A stretch of 64,000 nt of DNA from Actinotalea solisilvae (GTDB lineage Bacteria; Actinomycetota; Actinomycetes; Actinomycetales; Cellulomonadaceae), in the NCBI RefSeq assembly GCF_016464425.1, contig NZ_JADDKQ010000001.1, positions 479,862-543,861 on the forward strand. Direction: 5' to 3'. Position 1 is the first letter of the stretch. Each line of letters begins with the position of its first letter. The notes beneath the pieces are model-generated. The model searched no databases. It saw only the letters and a list, made by a program, of their open reading frames with translations, and had not been told where the DNA came from. This document shows positions 12,114 through 20,776 of this stretch, piece after piece. The position numbers and the translations under genes are program-made.

Positions 12114-12163
12114 CCCGGCTTGCGGGGTGCGAGCGCCCCGGCTTGCAGCGGTGCGAGCGCCCC
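12114..12163. repeat. Direct repeat of about 24 bp
   Basis: Two adjacent near-identical copies of CCCGGCTTGC-x-GGTGCGAGCGCC occur just before the YbaK-type gene, at the edge of the decayed region. They look like a local duplication rather than an operator. Confidence 0.6.
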
Positions 12164-12189
12164 GACGGGCGGCGCGCCAGGATGGGCGC

Positions 12190-12747
12190 ATGCCGATCGA
12201 CGCGCTCGCCTGGACGCCCGCCCTCGACCGCCCCGACCTCGTCGCCCCCGCGACCGCGGACGCCCTGCGCCGCTGGGCCGACGTCGAGCCCGCCGTGGCC
12301 ACCGGCGTGCGCGTGGCCGCGATCGACCCCGACCTCGCCGACACGGCGGCGCTCACCGCCGCCTACGGTCTGGCGCTCGACGCCTCGGGCAACTGCGTGC
12401 TCGTCGCGGGGCGGCGCGCGGGCGAGGAGCGCGTGGCGGCCGCCGTCGTGCTCGCGAGCACGCGCGCGGACGTCAACGCGGCGATCAAGCGCCTGCTCGA
12501 CGTGCGCAAGGCGTCCTTCATGCCGATGGACCGCGCGGTCGAGGAGTCGGGCATGGAGTACGGCGGCATCACGCCCGTCGGGCTGCCCGCGGGCTGGCGC
12601 GTGCTCGTGGACGCGCGCGTGCGCGACGCGGGCGACGTCGTCGTCGGCAGCGGGCTGCGTCGCTCCAAGCTGGCGCTGCCGGGCGACCTCCTCGCGACCA
12701 TGCCGGGCGCCGAGGTCGTCGAGGACCTCGCGGTGACGGCGCCGTGA
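12190..12747 (+). CDS. YbaK/EbsC-type aminoacyl-tRNA editing domain protein
   Basis: A 185-residue stand-alone editing-domain protein. The family pattern is visible: VAAVVLASTRADVNAAIKRLLDVRKASFMPMD (about 80-111; key Lys residues in AIKRLLD and VRKASF), GGITPVGLPAG (about 122-132), and a closing VVGSGLRRSKLALPGDLLA. Relatives hydrolyse mischarged tRNAs such as Cys- or Ala-tRNA(Pro); the exact substrate here is unknown. ATG 12190 was chosen because the upstream in-frame extension (to 12127) is Arg/Ala-rich and lies in the repeat. The stop overlaps the next GTG by 4 bases (GTGA), so it is co-transcribed with the GNAT gene. Confidence 0.85.
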   Translation: MPIDALAWTPALDRPDLVAPATADALRRWADVEPAVATGVRVAAIDPDLADTAALTAAYGLALDASGNCVLVAGRRAGEERVAAAVVLASTRADVNAAIKRLLDVRKASFMPMDRAVEESGMEYGGITPVGLPAGWRVLVDARVRDAGDVVVGSGLRRSKLALPGDLLATMPGAEVVEDLAVTAP

Positions 12748-13460
12748 GCGCCGCCGCCTCCCCGGCCCTCGTCGCGGCCGCGCGCACGCGCTGGGCGCAC
12801 CTCGCCGGCCCGGACGTGACGTTCCCGGACGACGGCGCCCGCGTCGTCGTCGCGCCCGCGTCGCGGCTGTGCCCGCCGGGCTGGTTCGGCGTCGTGCGCG
12901 TCGGCGGCGCGACGCTCGTGTCCGTGCCGGACGACGCGACGGCCGCCGCGGTCGTGCCGCTGCTCGCGCTCGACGGCGACGACCTCACCGACCCGGACGC
13001 GGTCGGCGCCGTGCTGCGGCTCGACGCCGTCCTCGGCCCTGCGCGCCTGGCGTACCTCGACCCCGCGGCCTCCCTGCCGTCCGCGCCCGCCTGCGAGGCC
13101 GTCGCGGTCGACGACCCGCGCGTGACCGCGCTGCTCGCCACGGACCCCGACGGCACCGACGAGAGCGGGCTCGAGGACGCGGGCTCGCCCCTGTTCGTGG
13201 CACGCGACGGCGACCGGCTGCTCGCCGCCGCCGGGTACCACCGGTGGCCGTCCGACACGGCGCACGTCGGCGTGCTCGTCGCACCCGAGGCGCGCGGGCG
13301 ACGCCTCGCGGCCGTGGTCGGCGCGGCCGCGAGCACGCACGCCCGGGAGGCCGGCCTCCTGCCGCAGTGGCGCGCGCGCATCCCGGCGTCGATCCGGACC
13401 GCCGCCACGCTCGGCTACGCCGACGTGGGCGCGCAGCTCAGCGTGCGCCCGGCCCCCTGA
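12744..13460 (+). CDS. GNAT family N-acetyltransferase-like protein
   Basis: A 238-residue protein with a C-terminal GNAT fold. The acetyl-CoA loop region is AHVGVLVAPEARGRRLAAVVGAAAS (about 172-196; key V-A-P-E-x-R-G-R-R), preceded by a beta strand AAAGYHRWPS and followed by the ASIRTAATLGYADVG block typical of small-molecule acetyltransferases. The N-terminal half has no clear match. The acceptor is unknown. It is coupled to the YbaK-type gene and overlaps the 3' end of the LPXTG-protein gene by 23 bases tail to tail. Confidence 0.82.
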   Translation: MSAAASPALVAAARTRWAHLAGPDVTFPDDGARVVVAPASRLCPPGWFGVVRVGGATLVSVPDDATAAAVVPLLALDGDDLTDPDAVGAVLRLDAVLGPARLAYLDPAASLPSAPACEAVAVDDPRVTALLATDPDGTDESGLEDAGSPLFVARDGDRLLAAAGYHRWPSDTAHVGVLVAPEARGRRLAAVVGAAASTHAREAGLLPQWRARIPASIRTAATLGYADVGAQLSVRPAP

Positions 13461-14700
13461 GGCGCGGACCCCGGACGGGCGTGGGGCGCCGCCCCCCGGC
13501 GACCTGCGCCCAGGCGACGCACGCGAGCCCGAGCAGGCCGAGGGCGAGCGCCGCCCCTGCGAGGCCGACGTCGGGGCCCGTGGCGGGGAGCTCGGGGCGG
13601 CAGCCGCGCAGCGCGAACCCCACGGACCGGGCGCGCTCCACGCCGTCGACGAGCACGGCGCCCCAGTAGGTCCCGGACGGCGGGCTCGCGAGCGCCACGG
13701 CCGCCGGCGCGATCGCCCCGGCGGCGTCGGGCAGCACGGAGACGGGCCCCGCTACGACGGCGCCGCGGCTGTCGACGACGGCGACCGCCACCGCACCGCC
13801 CCCCGCCCAGCCCGACCCGGCGACGGACACGGTCGTGCAGCTCGGCGCGGAGACCTCGACCGTCGGCGCCGCGGGCGGCGGCTCGGGCGCGGCGGTCACG
13901 GTGACGACCCGCTCCCACCACACGAGCGCCCCGTCGAGGAGCGCCCCGAGGCGCAGCGTCGACGGGCCGGGCGTCGCGCCGACCGGCAGCCGCACGGAGG
14001 CCGGCGCCGCCGCGAGGTCCTGCCGCACGGGCACCGCGCGACCGTCGAAGCACGCGACGGCCCACAGGGTGTCGTACTCGTCGAAGTAGATCCGCGCGGC
14101 GTCGCCGAGGTCGGTCAGGCCGACGGTGAGTGCACCACCCACGACGGCGGCGTCGTCGCCCGTGAGGCTCCCCCGGGGCGCCGGGGCACCGGGAAGGGCG
14201 CACGCAGGGCCCGCGACCGCGTCGACCGGTTCCGACGTGACCGTCACCGACGCACTCAGGCGTGCGAACGTCCGCTCCCCGGGCGGCGCCTCGGGACCCT
14301 CGAAGAAGACGACGCTCACCGCGTAGGTGCCCGGGGGTGTGCCCGCCGGGACGTCGAGGAGGAACAGCCCGACGTCGGCGGTCGTCACCAGCGCCTCGGC
14401 GTCGCCGAGCGGCAGCCAGGGCGCGCAGCTGAGGAACGTCTCGCCGGACCCGCCCCCGATGAGCCCCGCCGGCCACTGCGCGAAGTCGCTGAGCACGCCG
14501 AGGATCGGGGTCCCGGCCTGCACGACGTCGGCGTCCAGGGTGAGCGTGCCGTCGATGGCCACGGGCACATCCGTCGCGCAGGCGGGTTGCACCGCCGCCG
14601 GGAGCACCGCCGGGGGCCCGGGGGCGGCGGCAGCCGCAGCCGGGGACGCCAGGGCGGCGACACCCACGAGGACCGATGCGATGCGGCGGACCGGACGCAT
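13438..14700 (-). CDS. Secreted LPXTG-type cell-wall protein, function unknown
   Basis: A 420-residue surface protein. A Sec signal peptide (MRPVRRIASVLVGVAALASP then an Ala run) precedes an extracellular part with paired Cys residues and repeated beta-sandwich-like stretches (about 40-130, 140-270, 275-360), for example GTPPGTYAVSVVFF and SGTYWGAVLVDG, which resemble Ig-like or CARDB-like modules. The C-terminus is a sortase signal: LPATG (about residue 370), a hydrophobic helix and an Arg-rich tail of about 20 residues. It should be linked to peptidoglycan by a sortase; none is in the window. A TAGCGT 6 bases before the ATG implies a leaderless mRNA. Confidence 0.8.
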   Translation of the reverse strand: MRPVRRIASVLVGVAALASPAAAAAAPGPPAVLPAAVQPACATDVPVAIDGTLTLDADVVQAGTPILGVLSDFAQWPAGLIGGGSGETFLSCAPWLPLGDAEALVTTADVGLFLLDVPAGTPPGTYAVSVVFFEGPEAPPGERTFARLSASVTVTSEPVDAVAGPACALPGAPAPRGSLTGDDAAVVGGALTVGLTDLGDAARIYFDEYDTLWAVACFDGRAVPVRQDLAAAPASVRLPVGATPGPSTLRLGALLDGALVWWERVVTVTAAPEPPPAAPTVEVSAPSCTTVSVAGSGWAGGGAVAVAVVDSRGAVVAGPVSVLPDAAGAIAPAAVALASPPSGTYWGAVLVDGVERARSVGFALRGCRPELPATGPDVGLAGAALALGLLGLACVAWAQVAGGRRPTPVRGPRLRGPGAR

Positions 14701-14706
14701 ACCTCG

Positions 14707-14712
14707 ACGCTA
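14707..14712 (-). promoter_or_regulatory. -10 element, LPXTG-protein gene (leaderless)
   Basis: TAGCGT ends 6 bases before the ATG at 14700, so transcription should start at or next to the start codon. Confidence 0.6.
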
Positions 14713-14735
14713 CGCCGGGCGGACGCCCCGCGGGG

Positions 14736-15569
14736 TCACTTCAGCGCCCAGAACGCGACGGCCGAGGCGGCCGCGACGTTGAGCGAGTCGACGCCGCCCG
14801 CCATGGGGATGCGCACGACGACGTCGGCGGCCTGCACCGCCGCCCGGGACAGGCCGTCGCCCTCGGTCCCGAGCACCATCGCGAGGCGCTCGGGCGGGTC
14901 GGCGGCGAGGGCGTCGAGCGTGACGGCGTCGTCGGCGAGCGCGAGCGCGGCGACGACGAACCCGTCCGCGCGCAGGTCGTCGAGGCCGCCCGGCCACGAC
15001 CCGAGCCGGGTCCACGGCACCTGGAACACGGTGCCCATCGAGACGCGCACCGACCGTCGGTACAGCGGGTCCGCGCAGCGCGGCGACACGAGCACCGCGT
15101 CCACCCCGAGCCCCGCCGCGCTCCGGAACACCGCGCCCACGTTGGTGTGGTCGACGACGTCCTCGAGCACGGCGACGCGCCGCGCCCCGGCGCCGCCCCG
15201 GGCGCCCGCGAGCAGCGCGTGGACGTCGGGCAGCGGCGGCCGGTGCATCGCCGCGAGCGCGCCGCGGTGCAGGTGGAAGCCCGTGATGCCCTCGAGGACG
15301 TCGGGCTCGCCGACGTAGACCGGGACGTCGCCGTCGGGGCCGGCGCCGACCTCGTCGAGCAGCGCGGCCAGGTCCGGGAGCCATCGCTCCGCCATAAGGA
15401 ACGACCGCGGCCGGTGCCCCGCGGCGACCGCCCGGCGGATCACCGTGGAGCTCTCGGCGATGTACAGACCCTTGGCGGGCTCGTGCTTGGCGCGCAGCGC
15501 CACGTCGGTGAGCCGCGTGTAGTCCGCGAGGCGCTCGTCGTCGGGGTCGGTCACTCGCAGCACGGGCAC
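14736..15569 (-). CDS. SpoU/TrmH-family RNA 2'-O-methyltransferase
   Basis: A 277-residue SPOUT methyltransferase. An N-terminal substrate-binding L7Ae/L30e-like region (about 1-110: LADYTRLTDVALR, LYIAESSTVIRRAV) precedes the SpoU domain with the three motifs: motif 1 DHTNVGAVFRSAAGLGVDAV (about 145-164, catalytic Asn and Arg), motif 2 MVLGTEGDGLS, motif 3 RIPMAGGVDSLNVAAASAV. It transfers a methyl group from SAM to a ribose 2'-OH of rRNA or tRNA; the site cannot be read. GTG 15569 has GGGAGG 8 bases before it. The gene follows the ABC exporter genes after a strong inverted repeat. Confidence 0.9.
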   Translation of the reverse strand: MPVLRVTDPDDERLADYTRLTDVALRAKHEPAKGLYIAESSTVIRRAVAAGHRPRSFLMAERWLPDLAALLDEVGAGPDGDVPVYVGEPDVLEGITGFHLHRGALAAMHRPPLPDVHALLAGARGGAGARRVAVLEDVVDHTNVGAVFRSAAGLGVDAVLVSPRCADPLYRRSVRVSMGTVFQVPWTRLGSWPGGLDDLRADGFVVAALALADDAVTLDALAADPPERLAMVLGTEGDGLSRAAVQAADVVVRIPMAGGVDSLNVAAASAVAFWALK

Positions 15570-15607
15570 CGGAGCATCCTCCCAGCCCGCGACCTCCCCA
15601 CGGTCCA

Positions 15608-15659
15608 CCGGTTCTGGAACGGATCCTGCACGGGGACGCCGGATCCGTTCCAGAACCGG
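15608..15659. repeat. Perfect 19-bp inverted repeat between ABC exporter and RNA methyltransferase genes
   Basis: Arms CCGGTTCTGGAACGGATCC (15608-15626) and its exact complement (15641-15659) flank a 14-base loop. The hairpin begins 9 bases past the stop codon of the upstream minus-strand ABC gene and ends about 39 bases before the methyltransferase start. It is probably a transcription terminator, although no U-run follows; an operator is the alternative. Confidence 0.7.
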
Positions 15660-15667
15660 CCCGGGCG

Positions 15668-17686
15668 TCAGTCGACCGAGGCCGCGGCCGCCGCGAACTG
15701 GCTCGCGTAGAGCGCGGCGTACGCGCCGCCGGCGGCGAGGAGCTCGTCGTGCGTGCCCTGCTCGACGATCGCGCCGCCGTCCATGACGAGGATGGTGTCG
15801 GCGTCCCGGATCGTGGAGAGCCGGTGGGCGATGACGAACGACGTGCGCCCGTGCCGCAGCGCGGCCATCGCGTGCTGGACGAGCACCTCGGTGCGCGTGT
15901 CCACGGACGACGTCGCCTCGTCGAGCACGAGGATCGGCGGGTCGGCCAGGAACGCGCGTGCGATGGTGATCAGCTGCTTCTCCCCCGCGCTGACGTTGCC
16001 GCCCTCGTCGTCGATCACCGTCGCGTAGCCGTCCGGCAGGGTCCGCACGAAGCGGTCGACGTGCGTGACCTCGGCGGCCGCGACCACCTCGTCGTGCGTG
16101 GCCCCCGCGCGGCCGTAGGCGATGTTGTCCTCGATCGTGCCGCCGAACAGCCACGTGTCCTGCAGCACCATGCCGATCTGGCTGCGGAGCACCTCGCGGT
16201 CCATCGCCGCGACGTCGACGCCGTCGAGCGTGATGCGCCCGCCGTCGAGCTCGTAGAACCGCAGGAGGAGGTTGACGAGCGTCGTCTTGCCCGCGCCCGT
16301 CGGCCCGACGATCGCGACGGTCCGCCCGGGCTCGGCGACGAGGTCGAGGTGCTCCAGGAGCGGCGCCTGGGGGTCGTAGGAGAACGACACGTCCTCGAAC
16401 GCGACGCGGCCGCGCACCGGGTCGGGCCGGGGCCCGTCCGCGGGCTCGGGCGACTGCTCGGGGGCGTCGAGCACCTCGAACACGCGCTCGGCCGAGGCGA
16501 CGCCCGACTGGAGCAGGTTCATCATCGCGGCGACCTGGGTGATGGGCTGCGTGAACTGGCGCGAGTACTGGATGAAGGCCTGGACCTCGCCGAGGCTCAG
16601 CGCGCCGGACGCCACCCGCAGCCCGCCCACGACGGCGATCGCGACGTACGTGAGGTTGGAGACGAACATCATCGCGGGCTGGATGAGGCCGGAGATGAAC
16701 TGCGCCCGGAAGGTCGCGTCGTGCAGCGCCTCGTTCTCGGCGTGGAAGGCGGCCGACGCCTGCTCCTGACGCCCGAACACCTTGACGAGCGCGTGCCCCG
16801 TGTACATCTCCTCGACGTGGGCGTTGAGGGTGCCGGTGCGCGCCCACTGGGCCGTGAACTGCGGCTTCGACCGCTTCGCGATGGCGGCCGTGACGAAGCC
16901 CGCGACGGGCACCGTGACGAGCGCGATGACCGCGAGCAGCGGCGAGATCCAGAACATCATGACGAGCACGCCGACGATCGTCAGCACCGCGGAGACGAGC
17001 TGGCTCAAGGTCTGCTGGAGCGTCATCGCGAGGTTGTCGATGTCGTTGGTGACGCGCGAGAGGAGGTCGCCGCGGGGCTGCCGGTCCACGTGCGCGAGCG
17101 GCAGGCGCGCGAGCTTGGCCTGGACGTCGGCCCGCAGCCGCAGCACGGTCCGCTGCACGACGCCGGTCGTCAGCAGGCCCTGGAGGTACCCGAACGCCCA
17201 CGCGCCGACGTAGAGCGCCAGCACGAGGAGCAGCACGCGCGCGAGGGCGCCGGTGTCCACGCCCTGTCCCGGCACCGCGTCGCTCGCGGCGACGACGTCG
17301 GCGAGCGCGTCCTGGCCGCGCGCGCGCAGGCCGGCGACCGCCTCCTCGCGCGTGAGGCCTGCGGGCAGCGACCGGCCGAGCACGCCCGTGAAGACGAGGT
17401 CGGTCGCGTGGCCGAGGATCCGCGGCCCGAGCACCATGAGCGCGACGCTCACGACGGTGAGGCCGACGACGGCGAGCAGCGCGCCCCGCTCCGGACGCAG
17501 CACGCCGAGCAGCCGACGGGCCGAGGTGCGGAAGTCCGTCGGCCTCGCCATGGGCATGCCGAGGGCACCCATCATGCCCATGGGCCCGCGCGGCGGCGGC
17601 GCGGCCGGCGGCGCGCCCGCAGCGCCGCCCGCGCCGGGCGTCGGCGTCCCGGGCCGCGTCACGGGTCCCGCGGGTCCGGTGCTCAT
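15668..17686 (-). CDS. ABC exporter, fused membrane/ATPase subunit (second of a pair)
   Basis: A 672-residue ABC half-transporter of the multidrug/lipid exporter type. After a Pro/Gly/Met-rich N-terminal tail of about 50 residues comes a six-helix membrane domain (about 65-390) with an unusually long first extracellular loop (about 95-160). The ATPase domain (about 415-660) has Walker A GPTGAGKTT, signature VSAGEKQLITIAR and Walker B ILVLDEATSSVD, all intact. The start overlaps the stop of the partner gene (ATGA), so the two subunits are made together and likely form a heterodimer. Substrate unknown. Confidence 0.92.
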   Translation of the reverse strand: MSTGPAGPVTRPGTPTPGAGGAAGAPPAAPPPRGPMGMMGALGMPMARPTDFRTSARRLLGVLRPERGALLAVVGLTVVSVALMVLGPRILGHATDLVFTGVLGRSLPAGLTREEAVAGLRARGQDALADVVAASDAVPGQGVDTGALARVLLLVLALYVGAWAFGYLQGLLTTGVVQRTVLRLRADVQAKLARLPLAHVDRQPRGDLLSRVTNDIDNLAMTLQQTLSQLVSAVLTIVGVLVMMFWISPLLAVIALVTVPVAGFVTAAIAKRSKPQFTAQWARTGTLNAHVEEMYTGHALVKVFGRQEQASAAFHAENEALHDATFRAQFISGLIQPAMMFVSNLTYVAIAVVGGLRVASGALSLGEVQAFIQYSRQFTQPITQVAAMMNLLQSGVASAERVFEVLDAPEQSPEPADGPRPDPVRGRVAFEDVSFSYDPQAPLLEHLDLVAEPGRTVAIVGPTGAGKTTLVNLLLRFYELDGGRITLDGVDVAAMDREVLRSQIGMVLQDTWLFGGTIEDNIAYGRAGATHDEVVAAAEVTHVDRFVRTLPDGYATVIDDEGGNVSAGEKQLITIARAFLADPPILVLDEATSSVDTRTEVLVQHAMAALRHGRTSFVIAHRLSTIRDADTILVMDGGAIVEQGTHDELLAAGGAYAALYASQFAAAAASVD

Positions 17687-19446
17687 GCCGTCGCCTCCTG
17701 CTCGCTGAGCTGGGACAGCACGATCTCGCGGTACGTCTCGCTCGTGGCCATGAGCCCGGCGTGCGTGCCCGTGCCGACGACGGCGCCGTCGTCGAGCACC
17801 ACGATCCGGTCCGCCGTGCGGATGGTGCTCACGCGCTGCGCGACGACGATCACCGTCGCGTCGCGCGTCTCCGGGACGAGGGCGGCGCGCAGCGCGGCGT
17901 CGGTCGCGAAGTCCAGGGCCGAGAACGAGTCGTCGAAGAGGTAGACCGCCGGGCGGCGCACGAGCGCGCGGGCGATCGCGAGCCGCTGACGCTGCCCGCC
18001 CGAGACGTTGGTGCCGCCCTGCGCCACCGCGGCGTCGAGGCCGCCCATCGCGCGCACGAAGTCGGCGCCCTGTGCGACCTCGAGCGCGTGCCACAGCTCC
18101 TCGTCGGTCGCGTCCGGCTTGCCGTCGCGCAGGTTGGACGCCACCGTCCCGCCGAACAGGTACGGCTTCTGCGGCACGACCGCCATCGAGCCCCAGAGCG
18201 TCTGCGGCGCGAGGTCGCGCACGTCGACGCCCCCGACGAGCACGGCGCCCTCGGTGACGTCCGACAGGCGCGGGATCATCTCGAGGAGGGTCGTCTTGCC
18301 CGACCCGGTGGAGCCGATGATCGCCGTCGTGCGCCCGGGCTCGGCGAGCAGGTCGACGCCGCGCAGCACCGGCTCGTCGGCGCCGGGGTACCGGAAGGAC
18401 ACGCCCCGCAGCTCGACGCTCGTCCGCGCGGGGAGCGACGTCACGGGCTCGGCGGGCGGGACGACGCTCGAGGGCGTGCGGAGCACCTCCATGACCCGCT
18501 CGGAGGAGACCTCGGCACGCGGGACCATCATGAACATCATCACGGCCATCATCACGGCCATGAGGATCTGCATGATGTAGCTGAGGAACGCCGTGAGCGA
18601 CCCGACCTGCATGGACCCGTCGGCGATCCGCTGGCCGCCGAACCACAGGATCGCGACGCCCGAGACGTTCATGACGAGCATGACGGTCGGGAACAGGAAG
18701 GCCATGAGCCGCCCGACGGCGATCGCGACGCGTGCCAGGTCCTCGTTGGCGTCGCGGAACCGCTCGCGCTCGTGCGTGTCCCGCACGAAGGCGCGGATGA
18801 CGCGGATGCCGCCGATCTGCTCGCGCAGGATGCGGTTGATCTGGTCGATCTTCTCCTGCATCGAGCGGAAGAGCGGCCGCATGCGCACGACGGCGATCCC
18901 GAGCACCACGACGAGCAGGGGCACGACGACGAGCAGCAGCCCGCTGAGCGGCACGTCCTCGCGCAGCGCCATGACGACGCCGCCCACGACCATGACCGGC
19001 GCGGCGACCATGATCGTCAGGCTCATGAGGACGAGCATCTGGATCTGCTGGACGTCGTTGGTCGTGCGCGTGAGCAGCGACGCCGCGCCGAACCGGCCGA
19101 CCTCGCGCGCCGAGAACGTCTGCACGTGGTCGAAGACCTCGGCGCGCACGTCGCGCCCCAGCCCCGCCGCGACGCCGGCGCCCGCATGGACGGCGCCGAT
19201 CGCGCACACGACCTGGACGAACGTCACGCCGAGCATGAGCGCGCCGAGCCGCAGGATGACGCCCGTGTCCCCTTGTGCGACGCCGTCGTCGATGATGTCG
19301 GCGTTGAGGCTGGGCAGGTAGAGGTTCGCGACCGCCTGCACGAGCTGCAGCAGCACGACGACGGCGAGCCGGCGCGCGTAGAGCGAGAGACGGACGCGCA
19401 GGAGCGCGACCAGCATGCTCGGTCCCCGGCCGGCGGCGGTGCTCAC
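17683..19446 (-). CDS. ABC exporter, fused membrane/ATPase subunit (first of a pair)
   Basis: A 587-residue ABC half-transporter: membrane domain about 15-310, ATPase domain about 340-575 with Walker A GSTGSGKTT, signature VSGGQRQRLAIAR and Walker B VYLFDDSFSALD. The Walker B aspartate is followed by Asp instead of the catalytic Glu (FDDSFSALD), as seen in the degenerate-site subunit of heterodimeric exporters such as TM287/288; the partner keeps Glu. This asymmetry supports a heterodimer. The GTG at 19446 is favoured over an internal ATG at 19416 because a TAGGTT -10 element ends 6 bases upstream, implying a leaderless message. Confidence 0.93.
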   Translation of the reverse strand: MSTAAGRGPSMLVALLRVRLSLYARRLAVVVLLQLVQAVANLYLPSLNADIIDDGVAQGDTGVILRLGALMLGVTFVQVVCAIGAVHAGAGVAAGLGRDVRAEVFDHVQTFSAREVGRFGAASLLTRTTNDVQQIQMLVLMSLTIMVAAPVMVVGGVVMALREDVPLSGLLLVVVPLLVVVLGIAVVRMRPLFRSMQEKIDQINRILREQIGGIRVIRAFVRDTHERERFRDANEDLARVAIAVGRLMAFLFPTVMLVMNVSGVAILWFGGQRIADGSMQVGSLTAFLSYIMQILMAVMMAVMMFMMVPRAEVSSERVMEVLRTPSSVVPPAEPVTSLPARTSVELRGVSFRYPGADEPVLRGVDLLAEPGRTTAIIGSTGSGKTTLLEMIPRLSDVTEGAVLVGGVDVRDLAPQTLWGSMAVVPQKPYLFGGTVASNLRDGKPDATDEELWHALEVAQGADFVRAMGGLDAAVAQGGTNVSGGQRQRLAIARALVRRPAVYLFDDSFSALDFATDAALRAALVPETRDATVIVVAQRVSTIRTADRIVVLDDGAVVGTGTHAGLMATSETYREIVLSQLSEQEATA

Positions 19447-19452
19447 CGTGCG

Positions 19453-19458
19453 AACCTA
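19453..19458 (-). promoter_or_regulatory. -10 element, ABC exporter operon (leaderless)
   Basis: TAGGTT ends 6 bases before the GTG at 19446. Confidence 0.55.
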
Positions 19459-19570
19459 GACCCGGTCGGACGCGAACGGGCGCGTGTTTTCCCTGGGCGA
19501 ACCGCCCGCACCGGCCGGACGGAGCCCGCCCGAGCCCGCCCGAGCCCGGGCCTGGCCGGTGCCCGCCGGC

Positions 19571-20776
19571 TCAGGCCTGGTACGGCGGCGGCGTGAAGCC
19601 CTGCTCCGGCGGTCGCGGGGGGCCGTCGGGGGTGTCCGCGGGCGGCGTCGTCGGGTGCGGCGCGGGCGCGCCCTCGTGCTGGCCGGCCTCCGTCGAGCGC
19701 TCGAACGGCCGGCCGCTGAGCGTCCCCGAGCGCGTGGCGTCCTCGGTCGCGGCGGCCGACTGGCGTCGCGCCTCGGCGAGCGCCTCGGACGGGTCCGTGA
19801 GCGACGTGGGCGGCAGGTCGTCGCCCAGGGGCGAGGTGCCCGCGGGCCGCCCGGAGTCGAACGCGAGGTCGTCCCCCGCGGTCGCGCCCGGTCCGCCGAA
19901 GCCCTTGCTGATCGCGCCCAGCGCGGCCGTGAACTCGGTCGGGATGAACCACACCTTGTTCGACTGCGTGCGCGCGACCTCGGGCAGCATCTGCAGGTAC
20001 TGGTACGCGAGCAGCTTGGGGTCGGCGTCGCCGCGGTGGATCGCGTCGAAGACCTGGAGGATCGCACGCGACTCGCCCTCGGCGTTGAGGATCGCGGCCT
20101 GGGCGGAGCCCTCGGCGCGCAGGATCGCGGCCTGCTTCTCGCCCTCGGCGGTGAGGATCTGGGACTGCTTGACGCCCTCCGCCGTGAGGATCGCCGCCCG
20201 GCGGTCGCGCTCGGCGCGCATCTGCTGCTCCATCGAGCCCTGGATCGACTGCGGCGGGTCGATCGACTTGAGCTCGACGCGGTTGACGCGCACGCCCCAC
20301 CGGCCGGTCGCCTCGTCGAGCACGCCACGCAGCTGACCGTTGATCTGGTCACGGCTGGTCAGCGTCTGCTCGAGGTCCATCGACCCGACGACGTTGCGCA
20401 GGGTCGTCACCGTGAGCTGCTCGATGCCCTGGATGTAGTTGGCGATCTCGTAGACCGCCGACCGCGGCTCGGTCACCTGGAAGTAGATGACCGTGTCGAT
20501 GCTCACGACGAGGTTGTCGGACGTGATCACGGGCTGCGGCGGGAAGGAGACGACCTGCTCACGCAGGTCCACGGCGGCGCGTACGCGGTCGACGAACGGG
20601 ATGAGCAGGTGCAGCCCGGCGTCGAGCGTGCGCGAGTAGCGGCCGAGGCGCTCGACGATGAGCGCGACGGCCTGCGGCACGATCCGCACCGAGCGGACCA
20701 GCGCGATGACGACGAAGAGGAGCAGCAGCCCCAGGATGAGGTACCCGGCGACTCCGGCGGGGCTGGTCGTGCTCAC
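19571..20776 (-). CDS. SPFH/Band 7 (stomatin-like) membrane protein
   Basis: A 401-residue SPFH protein. One N-terminal membrane helix (about 8-28, LILGLLLLFVVIALV) is followed by the Band 7 domain (about 30-205; RIVPQAVALIVERLGRYSR-type opening, here shown only in part) and an Ala-Glu-Gly coiled-coil repeat (about 205-255; ILTAEGVKQ, ILTAEGEKQ, ILRAEGSAQ, ILNAEGESR). The last 80 residues are Pro/Ser-rich. Such proteins form membrane ring scaffolds and often work with NfeD proteins and proteases. The GTG overlaps the nfeD-like stop by 4 bases, the classic stomatin operon order. Confidence 0.92.
   Translation of the reverse strand: MSTTSPAGVAGYLILGLLLLFVVIALVRSVRIVPQAVALIVERLGRYSRTLDAGLHLLIPFVDRVRAAVDLREQVVSFPPQPVITSDNLVVSIDTVIYFQVTEPRSAVYEIANYIQGIEQLTVTTLRNVVGSMDLEQTLTSRDQINGQLRGVLDEATGRWGVRVNRVELKSIDPPQSIQGSMEQQMRAERDRRAAILTAEGVKQSQILTAEGEKQAAILRAEGSAQAAILNAEGESRAILQVFDAIHRGDADPKLLAYQYLQMLPEVARTQSNKVWFIPTEFTAALGAISKGFGGPGATAGDDLAFDSGRPAGTSPLGDDLPPTSLTDPSEALAEARRQSAAATEDATRSGTLSGRPFERSTEAGQHEGAPAPHPTTPPADTPDGPPRPPEQGFTPPPYQA

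Noticed and set aside
12127..12189. Longer start for the YbaK-type gene
   Set aside because: The added residues are Arg/Ala-rich and come from the direct repeat; ATG 12190 has a better upstream site.
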